A stretch of 11,984 nucleotides of DNA, from positions 1 through 11,984 of the forward strand of contig JALOPD010000100.1 of assembly GCA_025454075.1 (NCBI GenBank), written 5' to 3'. The position numbers and the translations under genes are program-made. Below the pieces are notes generated by a model, which saw only the letters and a program-made list of their open reading frames with translations, was not told the origin of the DNA and ran no database searches. Below, piece by piece: positions 1 through 6,732 of this stretch (position 1 is its first letter; each line of letters opens with the position of its first letter). The DNA comes from Desulfobacterales bacterium (GTDB lineage: Bacteria > Desulfobacterota > Desulfobacteria > Desulfobacterales > UBA2174_A).

Positions 1-38
1 TCCGCCTCTGCGGGAGATGATGGTATTGGATATATTTA

Positions 39-54
39 CTTGCCGGAGTAATAA
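39..54 (+). repeat. 16-nt motif shared with the 11344-11439 element
   Basis: CTTGCCGGAGTAATAA here matches 15 of 16 bases of CTTGCCGGAATAATAA at 11425-11440. The latter is the right end of a 96-bp inverted-repeat element. This copy could be the right end of a second element whose left half lies outside the window. The bases before it do not clearly match, so chance or a shared short protein-binding site remain possible. Confidence 0.35.
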
Positions 55-196
55 TTGATGCGCAAAGCCTCTCTCCCACAAAAGCGGCGTTGCATCACCG
101 GTCGGACTTCCGCCGCGCACCAAAACCTACCAATAAGAATAAACCGCCTGCCTGTAAAGCCTTTTGCGGTCGGCAATCATAGCGCCGACGGGCTTC

Positions 197-226
197 TTGA
201 CAATGCCCGACCAATCGTAAGATACT
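197..226 (+). promoter_or_regulatory. Candidate sigma-70 promoter for archease-rtcB
   Basis: A perfect -35 hexamer TTGACA (197-202) is followed after 18 bp by GATACT (221-226), a 4-of-6 match to the -10 consensus. Transcription would start near 233, leaving about 75 nt of leader before the archease start. This was found by eye and has no other support. Confidence 0.4.
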
Positions 227-308
227 GCGGAATCGCAACAATGCCCTCCGCAGCGCGCGTTGCACTTTCCCGGCGCGGCCGATCAACCGATGGACAGGAA
301 TCGCTTCC

Positions 309-743
309 ATGACGCATCCGCCTCAGGCCCGGCCCCCTATCCCACGTTTCGAGGAGGTGGAGCACACCGCCGACCGGGCGTTGCGGATTGGCGGCCGCGA
401 CCTCGCAGAGCTGTTCGCCAACGCCGCGCTGGGGATGAACAGCCTGATGCGGCCCACCGCCGCCGGCCGCCCGTCCGTCGCCAAAGAGATCGAGCTGGAG
501 GCCATCGATGCCGAAAGCCTGCTGGTGGCCTGGCTGAGCGAGCTCGCATTCTGGGCGGAGACCGAGTCCCTGGTGTTCACCCATTTTGAATTTTTCGGGA
601 TTTCGCCGACACGCCTCCGTGCCGTGGCGCGCGGCGACCGGGTCGGGGCGTTTGAAAAACACGTGAAGGCCGTGACCTTTCACAACCTGGTCATCCGACC
701 CGAAGCCGGGGGGTTGACGGCCACGGTCGTGTTCGATGTTTAG
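309..743 (+). CDS. Archease, RtcB cofactor
   Basis: Archease is a small cytoplasmic protein that accelerates RtcB RNA ligase by promoting formation of the RtcB-GMP intermediate and allowing multiple turnover. The 144-residue product has the usual family length. It carries the hallmark HTAD (residues 19-22) in the N-terminal strand, the LLVAWLSELA helix (71-80), KAVTFHNL (120-127) and the C-terminal VVFDV (140-144). The acidic residues D22 and D143 lie where the family binds a metal ion. The ATG at 309 is chosen because the conserved region begins about 13 residues later and a weak AGGAA lies 8 nt upstream. The next gene is rtcB, 155 nt downstream on the same strand, which is the expected partner and makes the call firm. 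The intervening DNA is a long inverted repeat. Confidence 0.93.
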   Translation: MTHPPQARPPIPRFEEVEHTADRALRIGGRDLAELFANAALGMNSLMRPTAAGRPSVAKEIELEAIDAESLLVAWLSELAFWAETESLVFTHFEFFGISPTRLRAVARGDRVGAFEKHVKAVTFHNLVIRPEAGGLTATVVFDV

Positions 744-746
744 AAA

Positions 747-886
747 AGGCGTCGAAAAACAAGCATCAGACCGTCAGTCAAGGCGCGAGGCGAGTTGGAA
801 AGCGCAGCATATAGTCTGATATGTGAGCATCTACAAGAGCCTCGCAACGCCGGATCACGGGCTGAGGTGCTGTTTTGCAGACGCCT
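747..886. repeat. 140-bp long-hairpin element between archease and rtcB
   Basis: The outer arms AGGCGTC (747-753) and GACGCCT (880-886) pair perfectly. Pairing continues inward imperfectly through 754-769 against 859-879 (AAAAC and TCAG blocks). A middle arm GGCGCGAGGC (782-791) pairs with 839-851, the latter carrying a 3-nt insertion. The centre is CATAT/ATATG (808-812, 819-823) around AGTCTG. The layout of outer arm, GCGCAGC and central palindrome resembles the element at 2349-2472. The right end lies directly against the rtcB Shine-Dalgarno (887-894). It is probably a member of a dispersed non-coding hairpin family; a role in rtcB expression is inference. Confidence 0.7.
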
Positions 887-898
887 GAGGAGGTGCCC

Positions 899-2350
899 AT
901 GGCCGGTACCCGGGTCTTCCAGAAAATAGGCGAGTTCCTCTACGAGATCCCGGTGTCCTTCCGCGAAGGCATGCGCGTGCCGGCGCGGTTTTACGCAGAT
1001 GCTGAATTGGTTGCGGCCATGACCGGCGACCGCAGCCTGGAGCAATTGGTGAACACCGCCACCCTGCCCGGGGTTGTCCGGCACGTCCTGGCCATGCCGG
1101 ACATGCACCAGGGTTACGGCTTTCCCATCGGGGGCGTGGTGGCGACCGCCCTTCCGGACGGCGTCATCTCCCCCGGCGGCGTCGGCTACGACATCAACTG
1201 CGGGGTCCGGCTCCTGGCGAGCCACCTGGACGCAGAGCAGGTCGCTCCCCACCTGGATGACCTGGCCTCGGCGATCTATGCCAACTGCCCGAGCGGTGTC
1301 GGCAAGGGCGGGCAGGTGAAGCTCAAACCCGGGGAGCTGGACGAGATCATGGAAAAGGGTGCACGCTGGGCGGTACGACGCGGCTACGGGACCGAGGTCG
1401 ATCTCGAGCGCACCGAGGAGAACGGCTGCCTGGCGGGGGCCGATGCCGCCAAGGTCGGCGCCCGCGCCCGGGACCGCGGCCAGGACCAGGTGGGGACGCT
1501 GGGAGCCGGCAATCACTTCATCGAGGTGGACCGCGTCGAGCACGTCGCCGACGAGGCGCTCGCCGGGCGCATCGGTCTTTCCCTCGGCCAGGTCGTCGTC
1601 CAGATCCACTGCGGCTCGCGCGGGCTGGGGCATCAGGTCTGCACGGACTACGTCAACCTTTTCCAGAAAGCCGTACGGAAATACCACTTTGAGCTTCCGG
1701 ACCGGGAGCTGGTGTGCGCACCCCTGAGCAGCCCCGAAGGCCGGGACTACCTCGCCGCCATGACGTCGGCCGCCAACTACGCCTTCGCCAACCGCCAGGT
1801 GCTGGCCTTTCACATCCGGCGCAGCTTCGAACAGGCCCTGGCCGGCAAGGTGAAAAATTTCGGTCTTTTCCAGATCTACGACATCGCCCACAACATGGCC
1901 AAAATAGAGACCCACAGCGTCGACGGCCGCAGGCGTGAACTGTGCGTCCACCGCAAAGGGGCCACGCGCGCCTTCGGTCCCGGCTCGGAGGTGCTGCCGG
2001 AGGCCTACCGGGACATCGGCCAGCCCGTGCTGGTGCCGGGGTCCATGGGGACATCCAGCTGGGTGCTGGTCGGCACCGAGGGCGCCATGGCGCAAACCTT
2101 CGGGTCCACCTGCCACGGCGCGGGGCGGACCATGAGCCGGCATCAGGCCAAGCGCTCCGTGCACGGGGCCGTGCTGCGCCAGGAACTGGAAGCCGGCGGC
2201 ATCCACGTGCGGGCGGGCAGCCTGGCCGGGCTGGCGGAAGAGGCGCCGGCCGCCTACAAGGACGTCGATCGGGTGGTCGATGTCGTTCACGGCGCCGGCC
2301 TCGCCAAACGGGTGGCGCGGCTCACGCCGCTCGCCGTCATCAAGGGGTGA
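899..2350 (+). CDS. rtcB: RtcB, GTP-dependent 3'-phosphate RNA ligase
   Basis: RtcB joins RNA 2',3'-cyclic phosphate or 3'-phosphate ends to 5'-OH ends using GTP and Mn2+, in RNA repair or tRNA splicing. The 483-residue product is full length. All expected metal ligands are present: D98 and C101 in GYDINCG, H206 in GAGNHF, H237 in QIHCGSRG and H331 in AHNMAK. The guanylated histidine is H406 in CHGAGR. Other signatures are [14 protein letters not shown] (66-79), [11 protein letters not shown] (352-362) and [14 protein letters not shown] (380-393). The ATG at 899 is preferred over a TTG at 875 because GAGGAGGT (887-894) sits just before it. It follows archease and probably shares its transcript. 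The stop codon overlaps the left arm of another hairpin element. Confidence 0.97.
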   Translation: MAGTRVFQKIGEFLYEIPVSFREGMRVPARFYADAELVAAMTGDRSLEQLVNTATLPGVVRHVLAMPDMHQGYGFPIGGVVATALPDGVISPGGVGYDINCGVRLLASHLDAEQVAPHLDDLASAIYANCPSGVGKGGQVKLKPGELDEIMEKGARWAVRRGYGTEVDLERTEENGCLAGADAAKVGARARDRGQDQVGTLGAGNHFIEVDRVEHVADEALAGRIGLSLGQVVVQIHCGSRGLGHQVCTDYVNLFQKAVRKYHFELPDRELVCAPLSSPEGRDYLAAMTSAANYAFANRQVLAFHIRRSFEQALAGKVKNFGLFQIYDIAHNMAKIETHSVDGRRRELCVHRKGATRAFGPGSEVLPEAYRDIGQPVLVPGSMGTSSWVLVGTEGAMAQTFGSTCHGAGRTMSRHQAKRSVHGAVLRQELEAGGIHVRAGSLAGLAEEAPAAYKDVDRVVDVVHGAGLAKRVARLTPLAVIKG

Positions 2351-2472
2351 TGACGTCGTAAAGAGGCCAATTACCGCGTTGCGCTTCATCCTGCCGGCGC
2401 AGCGGCGTACTGCAGTACGCCTCGCGCCGCGGGATTCGCGCGCCTTGAACTTGGCCTCTTTACAACGTCATC
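2349..2472. repeat. 124-bp inverted-repeat element overlapping rtcB stop
   Basis: The 22-nt arms at 2349-2370 and 2451-2472 are complementary at 21 of 22 positions. Inside, CGGCGC (2395-2400) pairs with GCGCCG (2424-2429) around a perfect 18-bp palindrome, GGCGTACTGCAGTACGCC (2404-2421). The left arm begins with the GA of the rtcB TGA stop. The folded transcript would be a long cruciform-like hairpin able to end or stabilise the rtcB message, though no T-run follows. I recall similar long hairpins with a GTACNNNNGTAC-type core between genes of sulfate-reducing bacteria; that comparison is from memory only. No transposase or coding potential is seen. Confidence 0.8.
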
Positions 2473-2555
2473 CAACCGAACGATATGGTTGGAAGGAACA
2501 ATGGTTACCTGTGAACGCGGCGGCGGACTGCCCTCTACTGAAAGGAGGTTCCATC

Positions 2556-3464
2556 ATGCGGATGCAATTCCGAAGCATACTCTGCGCGACCGACTTTTCG
2601 GAGCATTCCAACCAGACCATCCCTTACGGGGTGGCGATCGCCCGGGAGTTCGAGGCCCGGCTCTACGTCTGCCATGTGATCGATCTTTCGGCGGTCACCA
2701 TTTACGGCGAGTTCCAGCTGGACCCGATCGGCCAGCAGGAGCGCATCCGGCAGGAAGCCCAGGAGCAGTTGTCCCGGATGCCGGGGCTTCAGGAGGTGGA
2801 TTGGGAGCCGCTGATCCGCGTGGGGCAGCCGGCGGCGGAGATCGCCCGGATCGTCGAGGAAAAGGGGGTGGACCTCGTGATCGCCTCCACCCGCGGCCGC
2901 TCCGGCTTGAAGCGCCTGATCCTGGGGTCCGTGACCCAGCGGATGATGCGGACGCTGACCTGCCCTCTGCTGGCGGTGCAAAGCCCCGAGGAGGCCTTCA
3001 TCGACAAGGGCGCCGGCGGCGTGCGGTTGAAGAAAATCCTGGTCGGGAGCGACTTCTCCGCGGACTCGGTCCTGGCCTTGAACTACGGCCTCAGCCTGGC
3101 GCAGGAATTCGAGGCCGAACTGCATCTGATTCACGTCATGGAGCCGCCGGTCTACCCGGAGTTCCTCACGCCCGCCGAACAGGGCCAGGACATGGTCCGT
3201 GCGGACGTGTTCAAGGAAAAACTGAACGGGCTGGTTCCGGAGGACGCCCGCAACTGGTGTTCCCTGAAAACCACCGTCCTGCGCGGCCAGTCCTATGAAG
3301 AGCTGGTGGCCTATGCGATGACGCAGAGCATGGACATGATCGTGGTGGGGGTGCGCGGCCACGGCCTGGTCAAATCGCTGCTCATGGGCTCGACCACGGA
3401 CCGCGTCGTGCGGCGCTCGCCCTGCCCGGTGCTGACGGTGAGCGCCCACACGGCAAAGGCCTGA
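2556..3464 (+). CDS. Universal stress protein, tandem UspA domains
   Basis: Two UspA folds lie in one 302-residue cytoplasmic chain, at residues 4-142 and 158-296. Each starts with a typical strand (RSILCATDFSEHS; KKILVGSDFSADS). The second domain has the full ATP-binding pattern G-2X-G-9X-G-S: G265, G268, G278-S279. The first has G114 and G124-S125 but serine (S111) at the first glycine position, so nucleotide binding may differ between halves. Tandem Usp proteins act in stress survival and often bind ATP or AMP; the specific role here is unknown. The ATG at 2556 is chosen because a strong AAAGGAGGTT (2541-2550) precedes it and the domain starts at once; longer in-frame starts would run back into the hairpin element. 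It converges on the ABC ATPase gene with only 24 bp between stops. Confidence 0.93.
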   Translation: MRMQFRSILCATDFSEHSNQTIPYGVAIAREFEARLYVCHVIDLSAVTIYGEFQLDPIGQQERIRQEAQEQLSRMPGLQEVDWEPLIRVGQPAAEIARIVEEKGVDLVIASTRGRSGLKRLILGSVTQRMMRTLTCPLLAVQSPEEAFIDKGAGGVRLKKILVGSDFSADSVLALNYGLSLAQEFEAELHLIHVMEPPVYPEFLTPAEQGQDMVRADVFKEKLNGLVPEDARNWCSLKTTVLRGQSYEELVAYAMTQSMDMIVVGVRGHGLVKSLLMGSTTDRVVRRSPCPVLTVSAHTAKA

Positions 3465-3488
3465 GCCGGCCCGCGCCGTGTTCAGCTT

Positions 3489-4196
3489 CTATGACGCCAT
3501 CCGCAACCCGGCCGCGACCACGCTGCGGTCCTCCTGCAGCCGGCCGTCGGAGATTTGCATGATCCGCCGCGCATAGGCGGCGCTCTCCGCGCTGTGGGTC
3601 ACCATGATGATGGTCATGCCCCCATCGTTGAGGTGCTGGAACAGGTGCATGACCTCCCGGCTGTTCCTGGAATCCAGGTTGCCGGTGGGCTCGTCGGCCA
3701 GCAGGATGGGCGGCTCGTTGACGATCGCGCGGGCCACCGCCACACGCTCCTTTTCCCCGCCCGAGATTGCACCCGGCAGGCGATCGGCTTTTTCCGTCAG
3801 CCCGACCCGGGAGAGCGCTTCCAGGGCCATGGCGCGTTTCTCCGTTTTGCTGCGGCGGGTCACGGTCAGCGGCAGCATGACGTTTTCGATCACCGAAAGA
3901 TAGGACACCAGGTGAAAGCTCTGGAACACGAACCCGAGATACTCGCGGCGGAAATCCGCCAGCTGTTCCGGGTCGAGGCGGTACACATCGATGTCATCCA
4001 CCAGCAGGCGGCCGGAAGAAGGGGCGTTCATGGCGCCGAGAATTCCGAGCAGCGTTGATTTCCCGGCGCCGGATTCCCCCATGATCGCGACGAACTCCCC
4101 CGGTGCAATCTGGAAACTGATCTCGGACACCGCCGGCACGGCCGAGGCGCCGGCGCCGAAGGTCTTCACCAAACAGTCTGCAATGATATAGCTCAC
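3489..4196 (-). CDS. ABC transporter ATP-binding protein (MacB/LolD type)
   Basis: This is the 235-residue ATPase that would power the adjacent FtsX-like permease. It is intact: Walker A GESGAGKST (40-48), Q-loop Q92 in FQSFHLVSYLS, signature ISGGEKERVA (144-153), Walker B ILLADEPTGNLDS (164-176) with catalytic E169, and switch H201 in VTHSAES. EPTGNLD and the length are typical of the LolD/MacB/FtsE group, which drives envelope mechanotransmission or lipoprotein and small-molecule export rather than import. The start is a GTG at 4196 preceded by AAAGGAG; a longer frame to 4343 has no support. It is the last gene of the minus-strand operon, 85 nt after the permease. That gap holds a weak GAACC/GGTTC hairpin (4227-4244). 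The substrate is unknown. Confidence 0.93.
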   Translation of the reverse strand: MSYIIADCLVKTFGAGASAVPAVSEISFQIAPGEFVAIMGESGAGKSTLLGILGAMNAPSSGRLLVDDIDVYRLDPEQLADFRREYLGFVFQSFHLVSYLSVIENVMLPLTVTRRSKTEKRAMALEALSRVGLTEKADRLPGAISGGEKERVAVARAIVNEPPILLADEPTGNLDSRNSREVMHLFQHLNDGGMTIIMVTHSAESAAYARRIMQISDGRLQEDRSVVAAGLRMAS

Positions 4197-4281
4197 GATG
4201 GACTCCTTTATCGTGCCTCGCGTTCTGAACCCCCGACGAGGTTCGGGCGGCGGGCATTCCGTGGAACGTGACGGCCGGCGG

Positions 4282-5439
4282 CTAAAGCGTCCGCAGGGCT
4301 TCGTTGGGGTCAAGCCGGGCGGCCATGGCCGCGGGGTAGGCACTGGCCGCCAGACCGAGCGCCAGCGCTAGAACCAGGGACCCTATCGCCAGCGCCGGGT
4401 TGAACGGCACAAGCCCCCCGTGGCTCTCCGACAGAAGCGACAGCGCCGCCTGGGCGCAGCCCAGCCCCAGCCCGTAGCCGATGATGCCGGCCAGGCCGGA
4501 AAGGATCCCGGCCTCCAGAAAAACGATCCGCATGATGTGGGAGCGCCGGAACCCGATGGCCCGGAAGATGCCGATCTCGTCGGTGCGCTCCCGCACGCTG
4601 CCCATCATGGTGACGAGCACGACCAGCCCGCCGATGAACAGGATCACGCCGGAGATGCCGTAGGAGAAATGCGAGAACTGGGCCAGCATTTCCATGCGGC
4701 TCTTGACCACCTGCTGAATCGCCACGACCTTGGCGCCGGGCAGCACCTCCGCGATCTGCCGGACCATGTCTTCGATCGGGCAGTCCTTGCACAGGGCGGC
4801 CACTTCCGCCATGGAGATGCGGCCGGTCTTCTGGAAGGCCTGCTGGGCGGTGGCCAGGGCGGTAAACGCCAGCTGGTCGTCCTGGGAACCCGTCGGCTCG
4901 AGGATCCCGGAGACGGTGAGGTCAAGCCCGTTGACCGGCAGCCGGTCGCCGGCTTTCAGATTCAGCAGCCCGGCCGCCTCGGACCCCAAAAGGATGCCGT
5001 TTGCGTCCGGGTAGGCCCCCTGAACGCGCCACCAGGGTTTCAGGATGCCGGCGGCCCTGAAGTCGACTCCCGCCATGAGGATGCGCCGGCCTTCGACCGA
5101 CGCCACCCCCAGCACCATTGGGCCGACCGCCGCGATGTTGCGGTGGTTCTTGATGGTGGCGAGCCGGGCCAACTCCGACTCCCGGATCTCCTCCAGATCG
5201 AAGGACACCCCGCCGAGGGAGAGCCCGCCGTAGCTGAGGGAAAGGTTTTCCGTGCGCGGCACGATGAGGATGTTGGCCCCGTACTGCTCGAGTTTGTGAG
5301 CGATGTCGTGGGTGACGGCCTCCACGAAGCTGATGATGCCGACCACGGTCGCAACCCCGATCACGAGCCCGGCCAGGATGAAGGCCGCCTTGCTCTTGCG
5401 CCGCATCAAGTTGCGCAGCGATATCAGTTTCAGCGTCAT
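4282..5439 (-). CDS. FtsX-like ABC permease with periplasmic CxxC
   Basis: The 385-residue inner-membrane permease has the MacB/LolC topology. A first membrane helix (about 17-39) is followed by a large periplasmic domain (about 40-255) and three C-terminal helices (about 258-280, 303-327, 349-373). The FtsX-family coupling region RERTDEIGIFRAIGF (283-297) contacts the ATPase, and the C-terminus AARLDPNEALRTL is typical. Unusually, the periplasmic domain carries a CxxC (C217, C220 in ALCKDCPIEDM), a possible redox or metal site. The start lies 3 nt after the DUF2318 stop, so translation is probably coupled. Campylobacter clusters around the iron protein P19 contain a similar set of DUF2318, FtsX permease and ATPase genes (family knowledge, from memory), which suggests a metal or redox role. 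Confidence 0.92.
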   Translation of the reverse strand: MTLKLISLRNLMRRKSKAAFILAGLVIGVATVVGIISFVEAVTHDIAHKLEQYGANILIVPRTENLSLSYGGLSLGGVSFDLEEIRESELARLATIKNHRNIAAVGPMVLGVASVEGRRILMAGVDFRAAGILKPWWRVQGAYPDANGILLGSEAAGLLNLKAGDRLPVNGLDLTVSGILEPTGSQDDQLAFTALATAQQAFQKTGRISMAEVAALCKDCPIEDMVRQIAEVLPGAKVVAIQQVVKSRMEMLAQFSHFSYGISGVILFIGGLVVLVTMMGSVRERTDEIGIFRAIGFRRSHIMRIVFLEAGILSGLAGIIGYGLGLGCAQAALSLLSESHGGLVPFNPALAIGSLVLALALGLAASAYPAAMAARLDPNEALRTL

Positions 5440-5442
5440 GGT

Positions 5443-5994
5443 TCAGGCCTTTCTGGAAAAGTCGAAGTAGGTTTTTCCTTCGAGAATGTCGCCCACGCGG
5501 ATGAGGAGCATCCCGTTTTCAACGCGGCGCTCCAGCGGCGCCGGGTTGCAGCCGCCCTTGACCTCGTTCACCTTGGTCGAGTGGAAGCGCTGGCCGCAGT
5601 TGCGGCACACCATGAACTCCCCGTCCTGAGCGTAGCCTTTGCCGGCCGGCCAGCACACGTCGCAGGCGTCGAAGGCCGCCCGCACCACGCCGTCGGCGCT
5701 CTTGACGACGAAGTAGCGAATCGTGAGGTCCCCGCTCTTGTGCTGGAAATAGTGCGCCTTGCCGTCATCGAAGGTGGACACCGGCATGGAGACGATATCC
5801 CCGGAGGCGTTGGCGGCGGCGGCCGGGTCGGCCGGGCGCTGCGGGGATGGAGCGCCGAAATACCAGAACGCTGCGCCGGCCAGCAGGGCCACCGCGGCGA
5901 GGCCGGCGAACAGCGGCAAGCGGCTTTTTGGTTGAGTCCCGAGAACGGCGGCTTTCTTGGCCGCCAGCTTGTCGTTGGCAGATTTTTGAGGCAT
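5443..5994 (-). CDS. Membrane-anchored DUF2318 cysteine protein
   Basis: The 183-residue protein has a basic N-terminus, one membrane helix (about 26-46), a Pro/Ala linker (49-64) and an exported C-terminal DUF2318 domain. The domain is recognised from ACDVC (C111, C114), GYAQDGEFMVCRNCGQRF (120-137; C130, C133) and KGGCNP (146-151; C149), five conserved cysteines probably binding metal or an Fe-S cluster. In some bacteria DUF2318 is fused to a polytopic membrane region; here only a single anchor is present. The ATG at 5994 is chosen because a clear GGAGGGTT precedes it, and longer frames add no family sequence. It is first in a tight operon with the permease and ATPase. An iron-related or reductive role is inferred from known DUF2318 neighbourhoods; biochemical function is not established. 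Confidence 0.88.
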   Translation of the reverse strand: MPQKSANDKLAAKKAAVLGTQPKSRLPLFAGLAAVALLAGAAFWYFGAPSPQRPADPAAAANASGDIVSMPVSTFDDGKAHYFQHKSGDLTIRYFVVKSADGVVRAAFDACDVCWPAGKGYAQDGEFMVCRNCGQRFHSTKVNEVKGGCNPAPLERRVENGMLLIRVGDILEGKTYFDFSRKA

Positions 5995-6052
5995 GACAAC
6001 CCTCCTGGCTTTCTTTGTGAGGAACGATCTTGAGAATAAAATGGTTGCCCCA

Positions 6053-6079
6053 TCAGGCGGCCGCGATGAGGCCGTCTGA
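6053..6079. other. Hairpin between the Cys-rich gene and the DUF2318 operon
   Basis: TCAGGCGGCC (6053-6062) pairs with GGCCGTCTGA (6070-6079) around a 7-nt loop. There is one G-T wobble read on the plus strand, which becomes an A-C mismatch in a minus-strand transcript. No T-run follows. It lies in the 137-bp gap between two minus-strand genes and may be a weak terminator for the upstream gene or a leader structure for the operon. Confidence 0.4.
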
Positions 6080-6131
6080 AGCGGCATCCCGAATATAAGG
6101 ACGAGAAAAAAGAAGTCTTCGATGAAAGGGA

Positions 6132-6536
6132 TCAGATCAACAGGGCTTGCAGACGTAAATACAGCGGTGTGCCGGGCGGGCTTGAATCGATGAGGCGAGC
6201 TGACGGTGCAGAGACGCACAGAAGCATCGGTTTTTCGGGAACCGCCGCAGCGACCGCCGCGGCGATGACGGGGCCGGTTTCACTCCCGGAGGAAGGCAAG
6301 GCGAGCTTGTGTTGATCGAACCGGCATCCGGAGCCGAAGTCCGCCGCGGAATCCGCCGTCTGGGGGCAGCATGGCTTGGCGTGCGCAGCGTCCGCCCGGT
6401 GAGAGACCGGCTTAGCCTTGTGCCGGCAGCAGGGCATGCCGCAGTTCTCCGAGCCGGCGCAGGCAGGCGCCACAGCGGCGGCAACGATCAACAGCGCGAG
6501 AAAAACATGGATGCACTTGGCGCCGGCTGATTTCAT
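6132..6536 (-). CDS. Secreted small Cys/His-rich protein, unknown function
   Basis: I do not recognise a named family. The 134-residue product starts with a plausible signal peptide (MKSAGAKC, hydrophobic 11-25, cleavage near ACA-G at 26-28). The mature part has paired cysteines (C32, C36-C37, C56-C57, C71) with nearby histidines (H39, H46, H52, H76), suggesting metal binding in the periplasm. A low-complexity alanine-rich stretch (91-99) and a hydrophobic end (LYLRLQALLI) follow. Small secreted proteins of this general build occur near metal-resistance and iron genes. The ATG at 6536 has no Shine-Dalgarno; a good promoter ends 8 nt upstream, implying a leaderless message. It lies 137 bp upstream of the DUF2318 operon on the same strand. 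A chance reading frame cannot be fully excluded. Confidence 0.62.
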   Translation of the reverse strand: MKSAGAKCIHVFLALLIVAAAVAPACAGSENCGMPCCRHKAKPVSHRADAAHAKPCCPQTADSAADFGSGCRFDQHKLALPSSGSETGPVIAAAVAAAVPEKPMLLCVSAPSARLIDSSPPGTPLYLRLQALLI

Positions 6537-6544
6537 AGCCACGG

Positions 6545-6574
6545 ACTATAGAATATTCAGGGGACAGCTGTCAA
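6545..6574 (-). promoter_or_regulatory. Strong sigma-70-like promoter, possibly leaderless
   Basis: Read on the minus strand, TTGACA (6574-6569) is followed after 18 bp by TATAGT (6550-6545), matching the consensus at 6/6 and 5/6. A start 6-7 nt downstream falls at about 6538-6539, only 2-3 nt before the ATG at 6536. The -35 overlaps a 10-bp palindrome GACAGCTGTC (6563-6572) that could be an operator. Confidence 0.55.
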
Positions 6575-6706
6575 GCCGAAAATTAAGGACTGAAAATCAA
6601 GAAGCTTTGGACTTCCTGGAAATTCTCATCAGCTGTGAGCCGGTAGGAGCGGCATCTTGCCGTGATGATATCGTGTCTGGAAGCCCCTCCCCCATCTCAT
6701 AACCGA

Positions 6707-6731
6707 CAGGATGGCGCGCCGCGCCATCCTG
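6707..6731 (-). terminator. Hairpin directly after the hcpR-like gene
   Basis: CAGGATGGCG (6707-6716) pairs perfectly with CGCCATCCTG (6722-6731) around a 5-nt loop, starting 1 nt beyond the stop codon. It is symmetrical and very stable but has no T-run on either side, so it may act in 3'-end protection or factor-assisted termination instead of intrinsic termination. Confidence 0.5.
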
Positions 6732-6732
6732 A

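Larger units (their letters stand above)
1..308. other. Non-coding stretch before archease
   Basis: I see no convincing gene here. The open frames on both strands lack a good ribosome site and resemble no family I know. The stretch holds a 16-nt motif at 39-54 that recurs near the other end of the window, and a candidate promoter at 197-226. The 3' end of an upstream gene could lie just outside the window. Confidence 0.55.

Noticed and set aside
55..312. Open frame of 85 codons before archease
   Set aside because: No Shine-Dalgarno, unusual composition, overlap with a candidate promoter and no recognisable family.
740..2389. Long minus-strand open frame opposite rtcB
   Set aside because: It lies wholly antisense to a certain rtcB gene, has no family signature, and is the kind of frame that high GC at third positions opens on the other strand.
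4420..6033. Plus-strand open frame of over 500 codons opposite the permease and DUF2318 genes
   Set aside because: It is antisense to two genes with clear motifs, rich in His/Asp/Pro from mirrored codons, and lacks a ribosome site.
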